Positions 18,283 through 28,298 of a DNA stretch of 64,000 bases are shown in pieces (position 1 is the first letter of the stretch; each line of letters starts with the position of its first letter). The translations under genes and the position numbers were made by a program. Source of the DNA: Psychrobacter sanguinis (GTDB lineage Bacteria > Pseudomonadota > Gammaproteobacteria > Pseudomonadales > Moraxellaceae); the NCBI RefSeq assembly GCF_020736705.1, contig NZ_CP085990.1, forward strand, positions 1,922,001 to 1,986,000. Direction: 5' to 3'. The notes below the pieces were generated by a model. It did not search any database, was not told where the DNA came from, and saw nothing but the letters and a program-made list of their open reading frames with translations.

Positions 18283-19113
18283 ATGTCCAATATTTCTTTG
18301 ATAGACACCAATGAGGCGGTTAGTTTAAGACAGGCTGCTGCTACTAACACGCCATCATCGTTGAAGCTAAAAGGCTTGGCATTGGCAGTATTGGGCGGCG
18401 CCCTTATGCTTTCAGGTTGTGCTACCAAACCGACTTATCAGCCTACAGGTCCAGTAGTGCAAGTAAATACTCGAGGTGTGCCAAATTACTATCAAGTTAA
18501 ATCAGGAGATACGGTCAGTCATATTGCCGCGCGTTATGGTCTAAATTATCGTCAAATTGGTGCTTTGAACCGTTTGGACAGCCGCTATACTATTTATGCA
18601 GGACAGTGGCTTAAGCTTTGGGAAGGTAATGGTACAGTGGCCAACGTGCCTAATACTAGACCTTATAACACCCCTTCGACACCACCGGTGCAAACCAGAC
18701 CGCCTGTCACTACCCCAACTTACAACACGCCAACCGCCACATCGACTAAAGGGTATGGCTATCCTACCAACAATCCAGTGGTTAAAAACTTTAACCCTAG
18801 TGTAGGCGATATGGGTATGTGGTTTAGTGGTAAAATTGGCGATCCTGTTATGGCCAGTAAAGCAGGTGTCGTGATGTATGCTGGTAATGGTTTACCTGAG
18901 TACGGTAACTTGATTATGATCAGACACGATGATAGATATATCACTGTTTATGCACACAATAATGAGTTGTTGGTCAGAGAGGGCGATCAAGTGCAAGCCG
19001 GCCAACGTATTGCTACCATGGGAAGCTCAGGACAGACCACGATGGTTGGTTTACAGTTCCAGGTACGTGATGGCGGAACGCCTATCGATCCTAGAGCAGT
19101 GTTGGGCCTATAG
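18283..19113 (+). CDS. nlpD: NlpD/LytM-like outer-membrane lipoprotein with LysM and degenerate M23 domain
   Basis: 276 residues. A lipobox LSGC gives a lipidated cysteine near 47. A LysM peptidoglycan-binding domain follows (YYQVKSGDTVSHIAARYG, about 67-110), then a Pro/Thr-rich linker and an M23/LytM domain. Its usual zinc motif HxH is replaced by GLQFQ, so it should be an amidase activator rather than a peptidase. I start at ATG 18283, preceded by AGGGAG; the longer upstream frame is IS sequence. The IS1 element ends only 40 bp before this start. The usual partners surE, pcm and rpoS are not in the window. Confidence 0.88.
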   Translation: MSNISLIDTNEAVSLRQAAATNTPSSLKLKGLALAVLGGALMLSGCATKPTYQPTGPVVQVNTRGVPNYYQVKSGDTVSHIAARYGLNYRQIGALNRLDSRYTIYAGQWLKLWEGNGTVANVPNTRPYNTPSTPPVQTRPPVTTPTYNTPTATSTKGYGYPTNNPVVKNFNPSVGDMGMWFSGKIGDPVMASKAGVVMYAGNGLPEYGNLIMIRHDDRYITVYAHNNELLVREGDQVQAGQRIATMGSSGQTTMVGLQFQVRDGGTPIDPRAVLGL

Positions 19114-19205
19114 GCGACATGCTGTAGACGATAGATAATACAAAATAGACAGAAGTCTTAACTGTCCCTATTTGTGCTTATTTAAAGAGCTTTAATTAAG
19201 CCATA

Positions 19206-19239
19206 AAAAAACACCCTATCTATTGATAGGGTGTTTTTT
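19206..19239. terminator. Bidirectional terminator between nlpD and surA
   Basis: A 15-bp stem with core CACCCTATC / GATAGGGTG and loop TATT is flanked by A-run and T-run, serving both convergent genes. Confidence 0.92.
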
Positions 19240-19324
19240 ATTTATGGACTTTTTAATTAAGCTTACGACTTAATAGATACCGCTTAATTAATAGGTTTGG
19301 CTAATCCGCTTAGTCCTGATTAGT

Positions 19325-20788
19325 TTAGTTAAATACTTCAACATAAGCATTGGCGCGAAGCTCTTGTAGCCAGTCTTCTTGTGCTTGTGGGGCTAGGCGC
19401 TGATATAACGCTTCACGTGCTAGATTACGCTTCACTGTGTCACTAACGTCTTTTTGACGAACCCCTTCAACTTTCAGGATATGCCAACCAAACTGAGATT
19501 TAAAAGGAGTTGAATAATCACCCTCAGGGGTGCGTTTCATCATTTCTTCAAACTCAGGTACCATTTGGCCTTCAGCTACCCAGTCTAAATCACCACCGCG
19601 ACCTGCTGAACCTGGATCATCTGAGTAGGTAGCAGCCAATGAAGCGAAATCAGCATCGCGGCGCAGTTGTTCATATAAATCATTAATTTTCTGTTCTGCT
19701 AGCGCATCACTGTTGCGCTCATCTTTTTTTACTAGAATGTGACGAACTTTCCACTGCGGAATAATCATATTGTCATTGGTGTGCTTATCTACCAATTTCA
19801 CAATATCGATACCTTCTGGGGTAATCTGTGGTTCAGTGACTTGTCCAATCTCTAATGGGGTAATCTGCTTGGCGATATCGATGGGCAAGCCGGCAGCAGG
19901 GTGAAAGCCCATATCACCCCCTTGTACTGGCGCTATATAGTTTTTGGCCGTTCCTGCGGACAGCTGACTTAACACCATTTCAGCATCATCGCTAGATTTA
20001 AGCAGTTCTTGCGCTTGTTGGGCAATTTGCATCGCTGCTTTTTTCTCACTGTCAGTAATGCGGTTATAATCATCACTAAAAGGTACGCGAATATGAATGG
20101 TACGGTATTCTGTGCTTTGTAATTTTTGTGCTTCAGGTGATGCTAGAAAAGCATCCACATCATGATCGGTAATACGAACACGTCTGGCCACCTGACTTTG
20201 TTGCAATGCTTTTAAAGATTCTTCTTCGATAACTTGAGCACGAACAGCAGCGTATCGTCCTGGTTGTTTGGCATCTAAGGCTTGTTGTAACTCAGTTAAT
20301 GATTTTAAGCCTTGTGACTGTGCTAGACGGCCCAAACTTTGGTTAACCGCATTTTCATCAGGACGAATACCGGCTCTTTTTACCATGTCTAATTGTAGCT
20401 CACGTAAAATTAGACCGTTAAGTACATCATTTTGTAAGCGTTGCGGACTTGGAGCAGGTTGACCACTGGCCTGAATACGAGCCTGTGCTGTAGCAACTGC
20501 CGATGCCAACTCGCTTTTCAAAATAGGCGTATCGTTTACTATAGCGATGATACCATTGGTACTTTCCCGAGTAGATATAGGTGCTTTGGCAGAAGGCACG
20601 GCTTTCTCCACATTGGTTGAGGCCGCTTTTTTATCTGCCGCATGAGCGGTTAAGCTTAATGCACCCATTAAGGTAGAAAGCATCAACGCTTCAGTTAATT
20701 TTTTTAAGCCTAATTTAGGCGTACCTAGAGCCTCGGTGGGCAGGTAAGAACTTTGAGAATCATATTGCTTAGTATTTAATGCTGTCAT
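19325..20788 (-). CDS. surA: Periplasmic chaperone / peptidyl-prolyl isomerase SurA
   Basis: SurA escorts unfolded outer-membrane proteins, including LptD, to the BAM machine. 487 residues: a signal peptide (about 28-50, cut near TAHA), a SurA N-domain starting at NGIIAIVNDTPIL, a divergent first parvulin domain (about 215-330) and a well-conserved second one (QWKVRHILVK...GGDLDWV...FGWHILKV). It lies 180 bp downstream of lptD on the same strand, as is common. A hairpin between them (20917-20962) suggests partly separate expression. Confidence 0.95.
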   Translation of the reverse strand: MTALNTKQYDSQSSYLPTEALGTPKLGLKKLTEALMLSTLMGALSLTAHAADKKAASTNVEKAVPSAKAPISTRESTNGIIAIVNDTPILKSELASAVATAQARIQASGQPAPSPQRLQNDVLNGLILRELQLDMVKRAGIRPDENAVNQSLGRLAQSQGLKSLTELQQALDAKQPGRYAAVRAQVIEEESLKALQQSQVARRVRITDHDVDAFLASPEAQKLQSTEYRTIHIRVPFSDDYNRITDSEKKAAMQIAQQAQELLKSSDDAEMVLSQLSAGTAKNYIAPVQGGDMGFHPAAGLPIDIAKQITPLEIGQVTEPQITPEGIDIVKLVDKHTNDNMIIPQWKVRHILVKKDERNSDALAEQKINDLYEQLRRDADFASLAATYSDDPGSAGRGGDLDWVAEGQMVPEFEEMMKRTPEGDYSTPFKSQFGWHILKVEGVRQKDVSDTVKRNLAREALYQRLAPQAQEDWLQELRANAYVEVFN

Positions 20789-20916
20789 AAGTAGCCTGTT
20801 TTTAGCCTGAGTATTAGTATATAAAAATTTGCATATAGCGATCTTAGGTATAGAAGGTATCTCTTAAAATCTAACAAACTTATAAGGTCAAAGAATTGGT
20901 GATATAAAATAAAAAT

Positions 20917-20962
20917 AAGGGTTAAAAGGAGCCAGTTTTTAAAGTCACTGGCCTTTACCCTT
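20917..20962 (-). terminator. Terminator or attenuator between lptD and surA
   Basis: Three stacked pairings (AAGGGT/ACCCTT, AAAGG/CCTTT, GCCAGT/ACTGGC) form a long hairpin with small bulges. On the minus strand it is followed by TTATTTTTATTTTA. It begins six bases after the lptD stop and may lower surA read-through. Confidence 0.65.
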
Positions 20963-20968
20963 AATAGA

Positions 20969-23900
20969 TTATCTTTTCCATAACTCATCCACTGGCTCAA
21001 AGCCAAGAATTTTTTCATCTAAGTGTCTGGTTAAGCGACTTTTTCTATCCCCAAAGCCATTAATTCTAAATTCTGCCATAATGGCGCGCGTCGGTTTGTC
21101 CTCAAGGTTTAGATCATTGTAGTAACTGCGGCCATAGAGTGAAAACCCATAGCAGCAATCCTCATAGTCTATACCAACTGTGGCATCAATAAACTTATTA
21201 TCGCGGCTGTCGTATTGACCTTGTCCCAATAATCGCCACTTGTCATTAATAGGAATAATGGTAGAGGCGGTCAAAGCAGATAAAGCAGACTGATTGGTAA
21301 TACGGTCTTCTTTACGCTCAATCACCCCAAAATTAATTAAGCTATTAGGGGTAGGGTTATAGCGCACCTGACTCGAGATATAATTAAGCTTACTGTCTGA
21401 GTCTAATGCTCCATTAAAGTCAAACCAAATATTGCGATAAGGTTGTAAGCTTGAACGCCATGCCACACCTGTCGAATTAACATCTAGGGTTCCTTCTTTA
21501 GCATCTAGCCCTACTTTTGGCTTAGTTAAGAAGAACTGATCCCCAATACCGCCATCAAATCGGGTAATCCCCATGGAGTCAACATAGCTGTAATTTAGAC
21601 CCACTGCCACGCTATTATTATCAGAAATTCTATCATGACCTAAGAACCAGCTGTCCGCAAATAGTTGATCATAGTCAAATGACGCAATACGAGTATCAAA
21701 GTTAGGAATATCGCTTTGGTTCTCATAAGAGGAGTAACTGTATTTTAGGCGTGGACTTAATAATTGATAGCCACCCATGGTGTTATCAAACCAACCAAAG
21801 GGAGATCCAGGGCTATAAAAGTTAAGTCCCGAGTCTACACTGAAACTTGGTACGAAGACAGATTGGTCGTTATCATCTTTTGAGACATTATTGTCAATAC
21901 GGCTTTCTTCATCAAAAGAGGCATATAGATGCTGCAAACTTACTTTAGGTTTAACGTAACCCCATGTTTTTTCTATAGGGTAACTGGCACTAATTTCATT
22001 ATAAAGACGAACGCCGCTCTTTTCACTCTCTGATCCATCTTTGATAGATTTTTTGAAATATGCTGAATCATGAGTCCCAGTGATTTCAAACTTATCCAAA
22101 GCATTGTTCATTTTTGGCAAGCGATAATCAACCGTCAACTGTGGTAAACGTGAATAAGGTTTGTCTTTATCAGCAACCACATTACCATTAGCATCAGTGG
22201 CTTTTAACGTTTGAAATGTTTCTACTTTTAGCTGCGCATCAAGATAATCATCATAATAATTAATACGACCTCGTCTAGGTAAGTTCAGACGGTTTTCTAC
22301 CAACCCGTAGTCATCAAAATCATTGATATAATCAGGGTCAGATACATAGCTATAAATAGCGTCAGCTGTTAATCTTGGAATGGTCTCAGAGGCCCATTCG
22401 TGACGATAGAACACACCGGCACGGTCTTCATCATCATACTTTTTATCTCTGGGCATATAAGCTGTTGTTAGCTCGCCCTTACCGTAACCTTCGGTTAGAT
22501 AACGCATTTCGGCTGTGACCATCGGATTACGATTAGTATAAACGTCCGTGGTAATAGTGGCATCGTAATTAGGGGCTAAGTTTAGATAATAAGGCACACT
22601 AAGCTTTAAGCCACTTTCACTATCAATACGAGCGGTAGGGGTTAACAAACCACTACTACGACGGTCATCAACTGGGAAGTTAAAATAGGGTAGGTATAAA
22701 ATAGGCACCTTACCCAGACGGAAAGTCGCGTCGTAAGCTTCACCGCGGCCACTTTCCGTATCGATGTCTATTTGCTGTGCTTCAATTTGCCATTTGCGGT
22801 CGGTGGGCGGACAGGTAGAAAACATCACCTTTTCAAGCTCGTAATGAGTATTGTCAGGCTTATTCAATCTATGCGCATAACCATGTGCCTGCATAGGAAC
22901 ACTAGCAAACGCCACATCATAGGCAGTCGCTTTGCTATTGTTGGTGTTATAGGCCAACTCTTCTGCGACGGCAATCATGCCGCCATTATTGCTTTGAGTT
23001 GTATTTTGCATATTGCCTGAAGATTCGGGACGACTCGGTCCTGATTCAGCTAATAATACGCCGCCTTTTGCACCAGCAACTCCGCTATTAAGATCTAAGG
23101 CTATTTGATCAGCAGTCACCAGCTTGCCGTCTTGCATAACTTCTACATTACCAGCAAGCTCAACATAAGTATCATTATCATAATAACCGTAATCGGCAAC
23201 AGCATGTAATGGAAGACCATTCGCAAGGGACAGACCATCCTGTTGTTGAGCACGTTGAATAGCCTGTTGATAATTGGCATCGGCTCCTGCCGTATTCGGG
23301 GTCACCCAAACGCCTTCACAGCGATAAGAAGAAGCACCTTGAGACTGAGAATTAAAAATATTCGGAGCCGCGATAGGCGCCAAGGTTTGAGCTTCGATAA
23401 TATCTGTGCTGTTTGCAGGACTGTCTAGGCGCTCTCGTAAATCCTCAGCTTGTAGCTGATAAAATTGAGCCAAACGCTGTAAGCTTTTTTGAACGCTATC
23501 TTCATTGAAGGTCGCCGCAAGATTTTTAGACTCGTCCACTCTCTGACTAATTTTTGAACGTTTTGTCTCAGTATTTGAGGCTGAACTCGACGCATCGCTA
23601 TTACTGCCAAACGCCTTTTCCGGATTAGGATTGGTTGGCGCTCTAAGCTCAGTTTCATTTGCACTGCTGATTTTAGCAATGGAGGCTGTTGTGGATTTAG
23701 GAGTAGGGTTTGTTGTACCTGCGGGCTGTAAATACTCGTCCTCAGGGTAAGTCTGCGTACTTTGGGTTGCGCTTTGAATTGAATTTTGACTTACAGGATT
23801 ATTTACTGTCGATGACTCGCTCGATGGGGTATAGGTAGGCGCAGAAGGTGTCTCTTGTGACTCAAAGCCGACTGCCTCCAACGCTTCCTCTTGGGTATTA

Positions 23901-24259
23901 ACAATATTGTTGTTAACCCGATTATCTGTTAAATCAACATCTGCCCCATCAACTGGTGCTGACTTGCTCTGTGACGTTGGGACTGTTGCTACTTTTTTAT
24001 AAGTAATGCGCGAGGCATCCTTTAATGTGGCAATATCTTCGATCGTCTTATTATCAATGGTAGAGGAGGCCGTGTTCACAGGCTTCATCGAATCGATAGA
24101 CGAAGCGGTCTCTACTTGTGGGCTAACGATAGCACCATAAGCACTAGGCACGCTAATGAGCAGCGGTAAGCTGATGACTAAGCGACTTGTGTAATGCGGA
24201 CGGCGTGATAACTCACGGCAGGCACGCAATATACTGCGATAGAGTTGCGAGTACAGCAA
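20969..24259 (-). CDS. lptD: LPS-assembly outer-membrane protein LptD
   Basis: LptD is the beta-barrel that inserts lipopolysaccharide into the outer leaflet with LptE. 1096 residues: signal peptide (cut near SAYG), a Ser/Asn/Thr-rich segment to about 310, the LptA-like jellyroll (about 335-470) and the barrel. The four structural cysteines are recognisable (YRCEGVW, FSTCPP and the pair in EDCCYGF). E. coli LptD has 784 residues; the excess is mainly the disordered N-terminal insert. The start is TTG, because an in-frame TAA lies five codons before it and AAGG is seven bases upstream. Divergent amgK lies to the right. Confidence 0.95.
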   Translation of the reverse strand: MLYSQLYRSILRACRELSRRPHYTSRLVISLPLLISVPSAYGAIVSPQVETASSIDSMKPVNTASSTIDNKTIEDIATLKDASRITYKKVATVPTSQSKSAPVDGADVDLTDNRVNNNIVNTQEEALEAVGFESQETPSAPTYTPSSESSTVNNPVSQNSIQSATQSTQTYPEDEYLQPAGTTNPTPKSTTASIAKISSANETELRAPTNPNPEKAFGSNSDASSSASNTETKRSKISQRVDESKNLAATFNEDSVQKSLQRLAQFYQLQAEDLRERLDSPANSTDIIEAQTLAPIAAPNIFNSQSQGASSYRCEGVWVTPNTAGADANYQQAIQRAQQQDGLSLANGLPLHAVADYGYYDNDTYVELAGNVEVMQDGKLVTADQIALDLNSGVAGAKGGVLLAESGPSRPESSGNMQNTTQSNNGGMIAVAEELAYNTNNSKATAYDVAFASVPMQAHGYAHRLNKPDNTHYELEKVMFSTCPPTDRKWQIEAQQIDIDTESGRGEAYDATFRLGKVPILYLPYFNFPVDDRRSSGLLTPTARIDSESGLKLSVPYYLNLAPNYDATITTDVYTNRNPMVTAEMRYLTEGYGKGELTTAYMPRDKKYDDEDRAGVFYRHEWASETIPRLTADAIYSYVSDPDYINDFDDYGLVENRLNLPRRGRINYYDDYLDAQLKVETFQTLKATDANGNVVADKDKPYSRLPQLTVDYRLPKMNNALDKFEITGTHDSAYFKKSIKDGSESEKSGVRLYNEISASYPIEKTWGYVKPKVSLQHLYASFDEESRIDNNVSKDDNDQSVFVPSFSVDSGLNFYSPGSPFGWFDNTMGGYQLLSPRLKYSYSSYENQSDIPNFDTRIASFDYDQLFADSWFLGHDRISDNNSVAVGLNYSYVDSMGITRFDGGIGDQFFLTKPKVGLDAKEGTLDVNSTGVAWRSSLQPYRNIWFDFNGALDSDSKLNYISSQVRYNPTPNSLINFGVIERKEDRITNQSALSALTASTIIPINDKWRLLGQGQYDSRDNKFIDATVGIDYEDCCYGFSLYGRSYYNDLNLEDKPTRAIMAEFRINGFGDRKSRLTRHLDEKILGFEPVDELWKR

Positions 24260-24823
24260 AGGATTACCTTATTGAGTTGAAAAAATATTTTTGCCTTGCT
24301 CTTAATAAACAACAAACAGTCGCTTTCGAGCAATGGCTACTTTGTCCTGTCTGCCAAAAACACCTTTTGTGGCAACAGACTTATCTATATGAAACTTTGA
24401 AACCAATCTATGCCTTCAGTAAAGGTCACCTGTTAGTTTATCAAGACTTATTATCTTTTATTAGGCGAATATAATCTACTTTATAGCAAACTAATATTAT
24501 AAGTTTCAATTTATTGGCTATCAAAACCAACCGCTATTATATAGGCTTGTGTCAAGATAGTAATGCTATAAATCTGCAATATCTTATCATAGTCAAAAAA
24601 AGGCAAATCAGCTACACTATATACTTTGAAATTTGCTAATTCGTTTCTATAACGTCAAGCTTAAGGTAGTCGTTGCCTATTTGCACACAAGATATCTTAA
24701 AGCAGTATTGAAACCACAGTATTATTCATAATTTTACGCTCATATCCTATTAGCTAACTGTTAAAGATTTGTATGAGCTTCGGCTATAGGCCTTTTTCTT
24801 CAATATAAAAGTACCTTTTAACT
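24260..24823. other. Divergent promoter region of lptD and amgK
   Basis: 564 bp, AT-rich. A plus-strand frame reaching 24474 encodes a Cys-x-x-Cys segment (LLCPVCQKHLL), but it overlaps the lptD start, begins with TTG and has no ribosome binding site, so I do not annotate it. No other structure is evident. Confidence 0.5.
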
Positions 24824-26008
24824 ATGACAACTTCAACTGAACAACCATCACTAGCCTCTGGGACTCCAGCTACAACAGGTAAGTCTGTAGATACTTATCA
24901 TACTCAGCAGCGCTATGAGCAGCTTACTCAATTTATTGAGGCTGCTTTTCCGCATCATAAAATTCGTATTGAAAGTTTACCAGGTGATGCCAGCTTCCGC
25001 CGCTATCACAGAATTTATCTAGATACTCAGAGCAATAAGGCTCAAGAAACAGAGGATGTGTCTAATGCATTAGACCCAAGCTATATCGTGATGGATGCGC
25101 CACCAGAGCTTGAATCTATTGAAAGCTTTGTACGCATTGATAATTTGATGACCCCAAAGATTAATGTGCCTACCTTGCTTGCCAAAGACATTGAGCAAGG
25201 ATTTCTGATATTACAAGATTTTGGTAGTGTTGAATTCGCCCATTTAATTGCCGATGCCAAAGTTAAACAAGATACGGGTCGTATTGACGAGCTATACCGT
25301 TGGGCGATTGACTGTTTATTACAGCTGCAAACTTTAAATGTAGAAGAGGCCAAGCAAAACTTTGATGTGCCAGATTATGATGCAGCAACCTTACAGAGAG
25401 AGATGGAGTTATTCAGTGAGTGGTTTTTACCTTATATCGGACAAGCATTAAACTCTGAGACTCAAGTTGTTTGGCAAAACTTCACCCAGGCTTTGATTGA
25501 GCAGTTATTGCAGCATCCTGAAGTTGTGGTGCATAGAGATTATCACAGCCGCAATCTGATGCAGGATCAATATCATAGCAGTGAGCTGGGGGTGATTGAT
25601 TTTCAAGATGCGTTAATTGGCAGTTATACTTATGATCTCGTATCTCTGGTTAGAGATGCCTATGTTGACTGGAGTGAGTCACAGGTAGCAGACTGGATTG
25701 AGTATTATTGGCAGCAAAGTAAAAACATACACCCTGCCACACCAGACAATCTGAATGAGTTTACCAGTCAGGTAAACGCGATGGGTATTCAACGTCACTT
25801 AAAAGTTTTGGGTATTTTTATTAGATTGGCAGAACGTGATGGTAAGACACGTTATTTGGCTGATATTCCTAAAGTATGGCAAGACTTGATGATTGAAATG
25901 AAATGGCTAAGCGAGCAGGGAGATGCCCAAACCCAAGCTTTCATTAAGCCTGCTTTACAGTGGTTAGAGCAACAAATAGTCCCAAAATATAAGCAAAAAT
26001 TTGCTTAG
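24824..26008 (+). CDS. amgK: N-acetylmuramate/N-acetylglucosamine kinase AmgK
   Basis: AmgK phosphorylates MurNAc at the anomeric position in the recycling route that bypasses de novo UDP-MurNAc synthesis and confers some fosfomycin tolerance in Pseudomonas. 394 residues with the aminoglycoside-phosphotransferase fold: catalytic VVHRDYHSRNLM (about 237-248) and the metal-binding DFQD (about 264-267). Its partner murU follows 123 bp later, and the pair sits divergently beside lptD-surA, an arrangement known in other gammaproteobacteria. The N-terminal 30 residues are an extension. Confidence 0.9.
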   Translation: MTTSTEQPSLASGTPATTGKSVDTYHTQQRYEQLTQFIEAAFPHHKIRIESLPGDASFRRYHRIYLDTQSNKAQETEDVSNALDPSYIVMDAPPELESIESFVRIDNLMTPKINVPTLLAKDIEQGFLILQDFGSVEFAHLIADAKVKQDTGRIDELYRWAIDCLLQLQTLNVEEAKQNFDVPDYDAATLQREMELFSEWFLPYIGQALNSETQVVWQNFTQALIEQLLQHPEVVVHRDYHSRNLMQDQYHSSELGVIDFQDALIGSYTYDLVSLVRDAYVDWSESQVADWIEYYWQQSKNIHPATPDNLNEFTSQVNAMGIQRHLKVLGIFIRLAERDGKTRYLADIPKVWQDLMIEMKWLSEQGDAQTQAFIKPALQWLEQQIVPKYKQKFA

Positions 26009-26131
26009 TTTTAATTTGCTTGACTTGTATTCGTCTAGCTTCTTTTTGCTTAGTTTCTATTTATTGAGTGCCTATTCATTAAGTGCCTATTACTGGGCAA
26101 CACCACTTTTTCAAAATTAATAAGGTCTACC

Positions 26132-26914
26132 ATGAGTACCAAGACAGCGGCAAACATCGCATCAGATCAGCAGAATCAGCCGGCTACTAAGGCAATCACA
26201 CAGGCCATGATATTGGCGGCAGGTAAAGGAACCCGATTGCGCCCATTAACGTTAACCACCCCTAAGCCTTTGGTAGAAGTAGGCGGTCAACCGCTTATTG
26301 TTTGGCATATTAAAGCGCTTAAGGCGGCTGGTATTAACGATATTGTTATCAATACGTCTTGGTTGTCTGATAAGTTAATGTCTACGCTAGGAGATGGCAG
26401 TCAATATGGGGTCCGTATTCATTGGTCGGTTGAAGAAGGTGAGCCTCTTGAAACTGCTGGCGGGATTGCCAAAGCATTGAGAGAAGGTCTGTTGAAGCAT
26501 TGCCCTTTTATATTAGTGAATGGCGATGTCTGGACCGATTATGATTTATCTGAGCTGACTGGATACGCCATGACGTCCGATCAAAAAGCGCATTTATTAA
26601 TGATTAATAACCCTAAGCACCATCCGCACGGTGATTTTGCTATTAATAGTGGGCTGGCTAGTCAAGAAGCCATCGCAGATGATGAAAAATATACCTTTGC
26701 GGGTCTTAGTGTTATTTCTCCAGATCTCGTAGCAGGTATAGCGGAAGGTCAAATCGCCCCTTTAGCCCCATTACTTAAACAAGCGATGCTTAAACTCCAA
26801 GTTACTGCAGAGGTTATGAATGCTGATTGGGTGGATGTGGGCACTGCAGAGCGTCTAGATAAGATTAACCAGAAGATTCAATCTCAAGGTGCGGGGTCTC
26901 ATAAGGGCAGTTAA
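26132..26914 (+). CDS. murU: N-acetylmuramate-1-phosphate uridylyltransferase MurU
   Basis: MurU converts MurNAc-1-phosphate and UTP to UDP-MurNAc, following AmgK. 260 residues: nucleotidyltransferase signature [12 protein letters not shown] (about 29-40), the lysine in PKPLVEV, and the metal aspartate in VNGDVW. About 20 extra residues precede the core. A terminator follows at 26970. Confidence 0.9.
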   Translation: MSTKTAANIASDQQNQPATKAITQAMILAAGKGTRLRPLTLTTPKPLVEVGGQPLIVWHIKALKAAGINDIVINTSWLSDKLMSTLGDGSQYGVRIHWSVEEGEPLETAGGIAKALREGLLKHCPFILVNGDVWTDYDLSELTGYAMTSDQKAHLLMINNPKHHPHGDFAINSGLASQEAIADDEKYTFAGLSVISPDLVAGIAEGQIAPLAPLLKQAMLKLQVTAEVMNADWVDVGTAERLDKINQKIQSQGAGSHKGS

Positions 26915-26969
26915 ACCCCAGGGTATTAATTTCTAAAATACTAATTTTAAAAATATTATGTCCCATAAT

Positions 26970-26999
26970 AAAAATCGGCCCCTTTAAGGCCGATTTTTT
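26970..26999 (+). terminator. Terminator of amgK-murU
   Basis: An 11-bp stem AAAAATCGGCC / GGCCGATTTTT with a 7-nt loop, ending in six T on the plus strand, 56 bp after the murU stop. Confidence 0.9.
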
Positions 27000-27170
27000 G
27001 TTTAACTGGCTATTTAACTTATCGTGCGTAATTCTCCACCTATAATCTTTGATTTAGGTGGAGATGTAAGCACGGGCGACCTATTCTAAGGATTTAGGTT
27101 TATTGCTGATAATTGATGCTAAATGCAAATAATGCTAAGTTATACCTATATTCAAGTTGACTGACAAACC

Positions 27171-28298
27171 ATGCTTAAAGCCTATAAATACAGAATTTAC
27201 CCAAACTACGAACAGCGAGTGCTAATCGAAAAGCATTTTGGCTGTAGTCGGTTTGTGTTCAATTGGGCGTTGGCATTGCAAAAACGCTACTATGCTATGT
27301 TTGGCAAATCATTATCACGTAGCAAAATCCAAAGCCATTTAGTAAAAAAGAAAAAGAAAGCTCAGTTTGCATGGCTAAACGAGGTCAATAGCCAATCATT
27401 ACTTAATGCCTTACTAAATATCTATACCGCTTTTACTAACTTCTTCAAAGGTCATGCCAAATTTCCACGGTTCAAATCTAAAAAAATCCCACAGCGTAGT
27501 TATCAATGCCCTCAACATTGCACCGTAAACTTTGAGCAAGGTATTATCAATCTACCTAAAATAAAAGGCATCAAAACCGTATTTAGCCGTGAATTTGTTG
27601 GTAATATCAAAACCGTTACTATTAGTAAAACCGCCACAGGCAAATACTATGCAAGCGTACTGGTTGATAAAGCTGATATATTGCCAACGCCTACGACCAT
27701 TGAACCTAGATTAACGGTTGGCATTGACTTAGGTATTAGTCACTTACTCAATCTATCAGATGGTAGCAAATTTGATAACCCAAAGCATTTAGCCAAAGCC
27801 AGTAAACGACTTGCTATACAGCAAAAAATCTTTGCTCGTAAACAAAAGACCAGTAAGAACTATCAAAAACAAAAATTAGCTGTTGCTCGTATTCATGAAA
27901 AAGTACGCAACCAACGCTTAGACTTACATCACAAAATCACGCATAGCCTTATCTGTGAAAACCAAGCGACAAGCTATGCGATAGAAGATTTAGGTGTGAA
28001 AAACATGGTAAAGAACCGAAAACTTGCCAAAGCGATTAATGACGTGGGTTGGGGGCAGTTTGTTACCCTGCTTACCTACAAGGCGAATTGGTATGGTAAA
28101 AACATTCTAAAAGTGAGTCGGTTCTTTGCCAGTAGTAAAATTTGTTCGCATTGTCATCACAAATTAGATACTCTGCCGTTGTCAGTCAGAAATTGGACGT
28201 GCCCTAGCTGTCAAACACAGCATGACCGTGATACCAATGCAGCAAGCAATATACGCTCTCAGGCGTTAGCTGATGTAGCAGGACGTGCTACTGTGTAA
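27171..28298 (+). CDS. tnpB: TnpB, RNA-guided nuclease of IS605-type elements
   Basis: 375 residues. The N-terminal helix-turn-helix (MLKAYKYRIYPNYEQ) leads to the RuvC fold: Asp in VGIDLGISH (about 187), Glu in YAIEDLGV (about 270) and Asp in CQTQHDRDTNAA (about 353). A zinc finger CSHC...CPSC sits between the last two. All three catalytic acidic residues and four zinc cysteines are present, so it is probably active. TnpB proteins bind a right-end RNA and cut DNA next to a short motif matching the element's left flank. AmgK/MurU lie upstream and are not functionally linked. Confidence 0.93.
   Translation: MLKAYKYRIYPNYEQRVLIEKHFGCSRFVFNWALALQKRYYAMFGKSLSRSKIQSHLVKKKKKAQFAWLNEVNSQSLLNALLNIYTAFTNFFKGHAKFPRFKSKKIPQRSYQCPQHCTVNFEQGIINLPKIKGIKTVFSREFVGNIKTVTISKTATGKYYASVLVDKADILPTPTTIEPRLTVGIDLGISHLLNLSDGSKFDNPKHLAKASKRLAIQQKIFARKQKTSKNYQKQKLAVARIHEKVRNQRLDLHHKITHSLICENQATSYAIEDLGVKNMVKNRKLAKAINDVGWGQFVTLLTYKANWYGKNILKVSRFFASSKICSHCHHKLDTLPLSVRNWTCPSCQTQHDRDTNAASNIRSQALADVAGRATV

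Noticed and set aside
24187..24474. 95-codon plus-strand frame with a CPVC pair upstream of amgK
   Set aside because: It overlaps the lptD start, begins with TTG, lacks a ribosome binding site and has no recognisable family.
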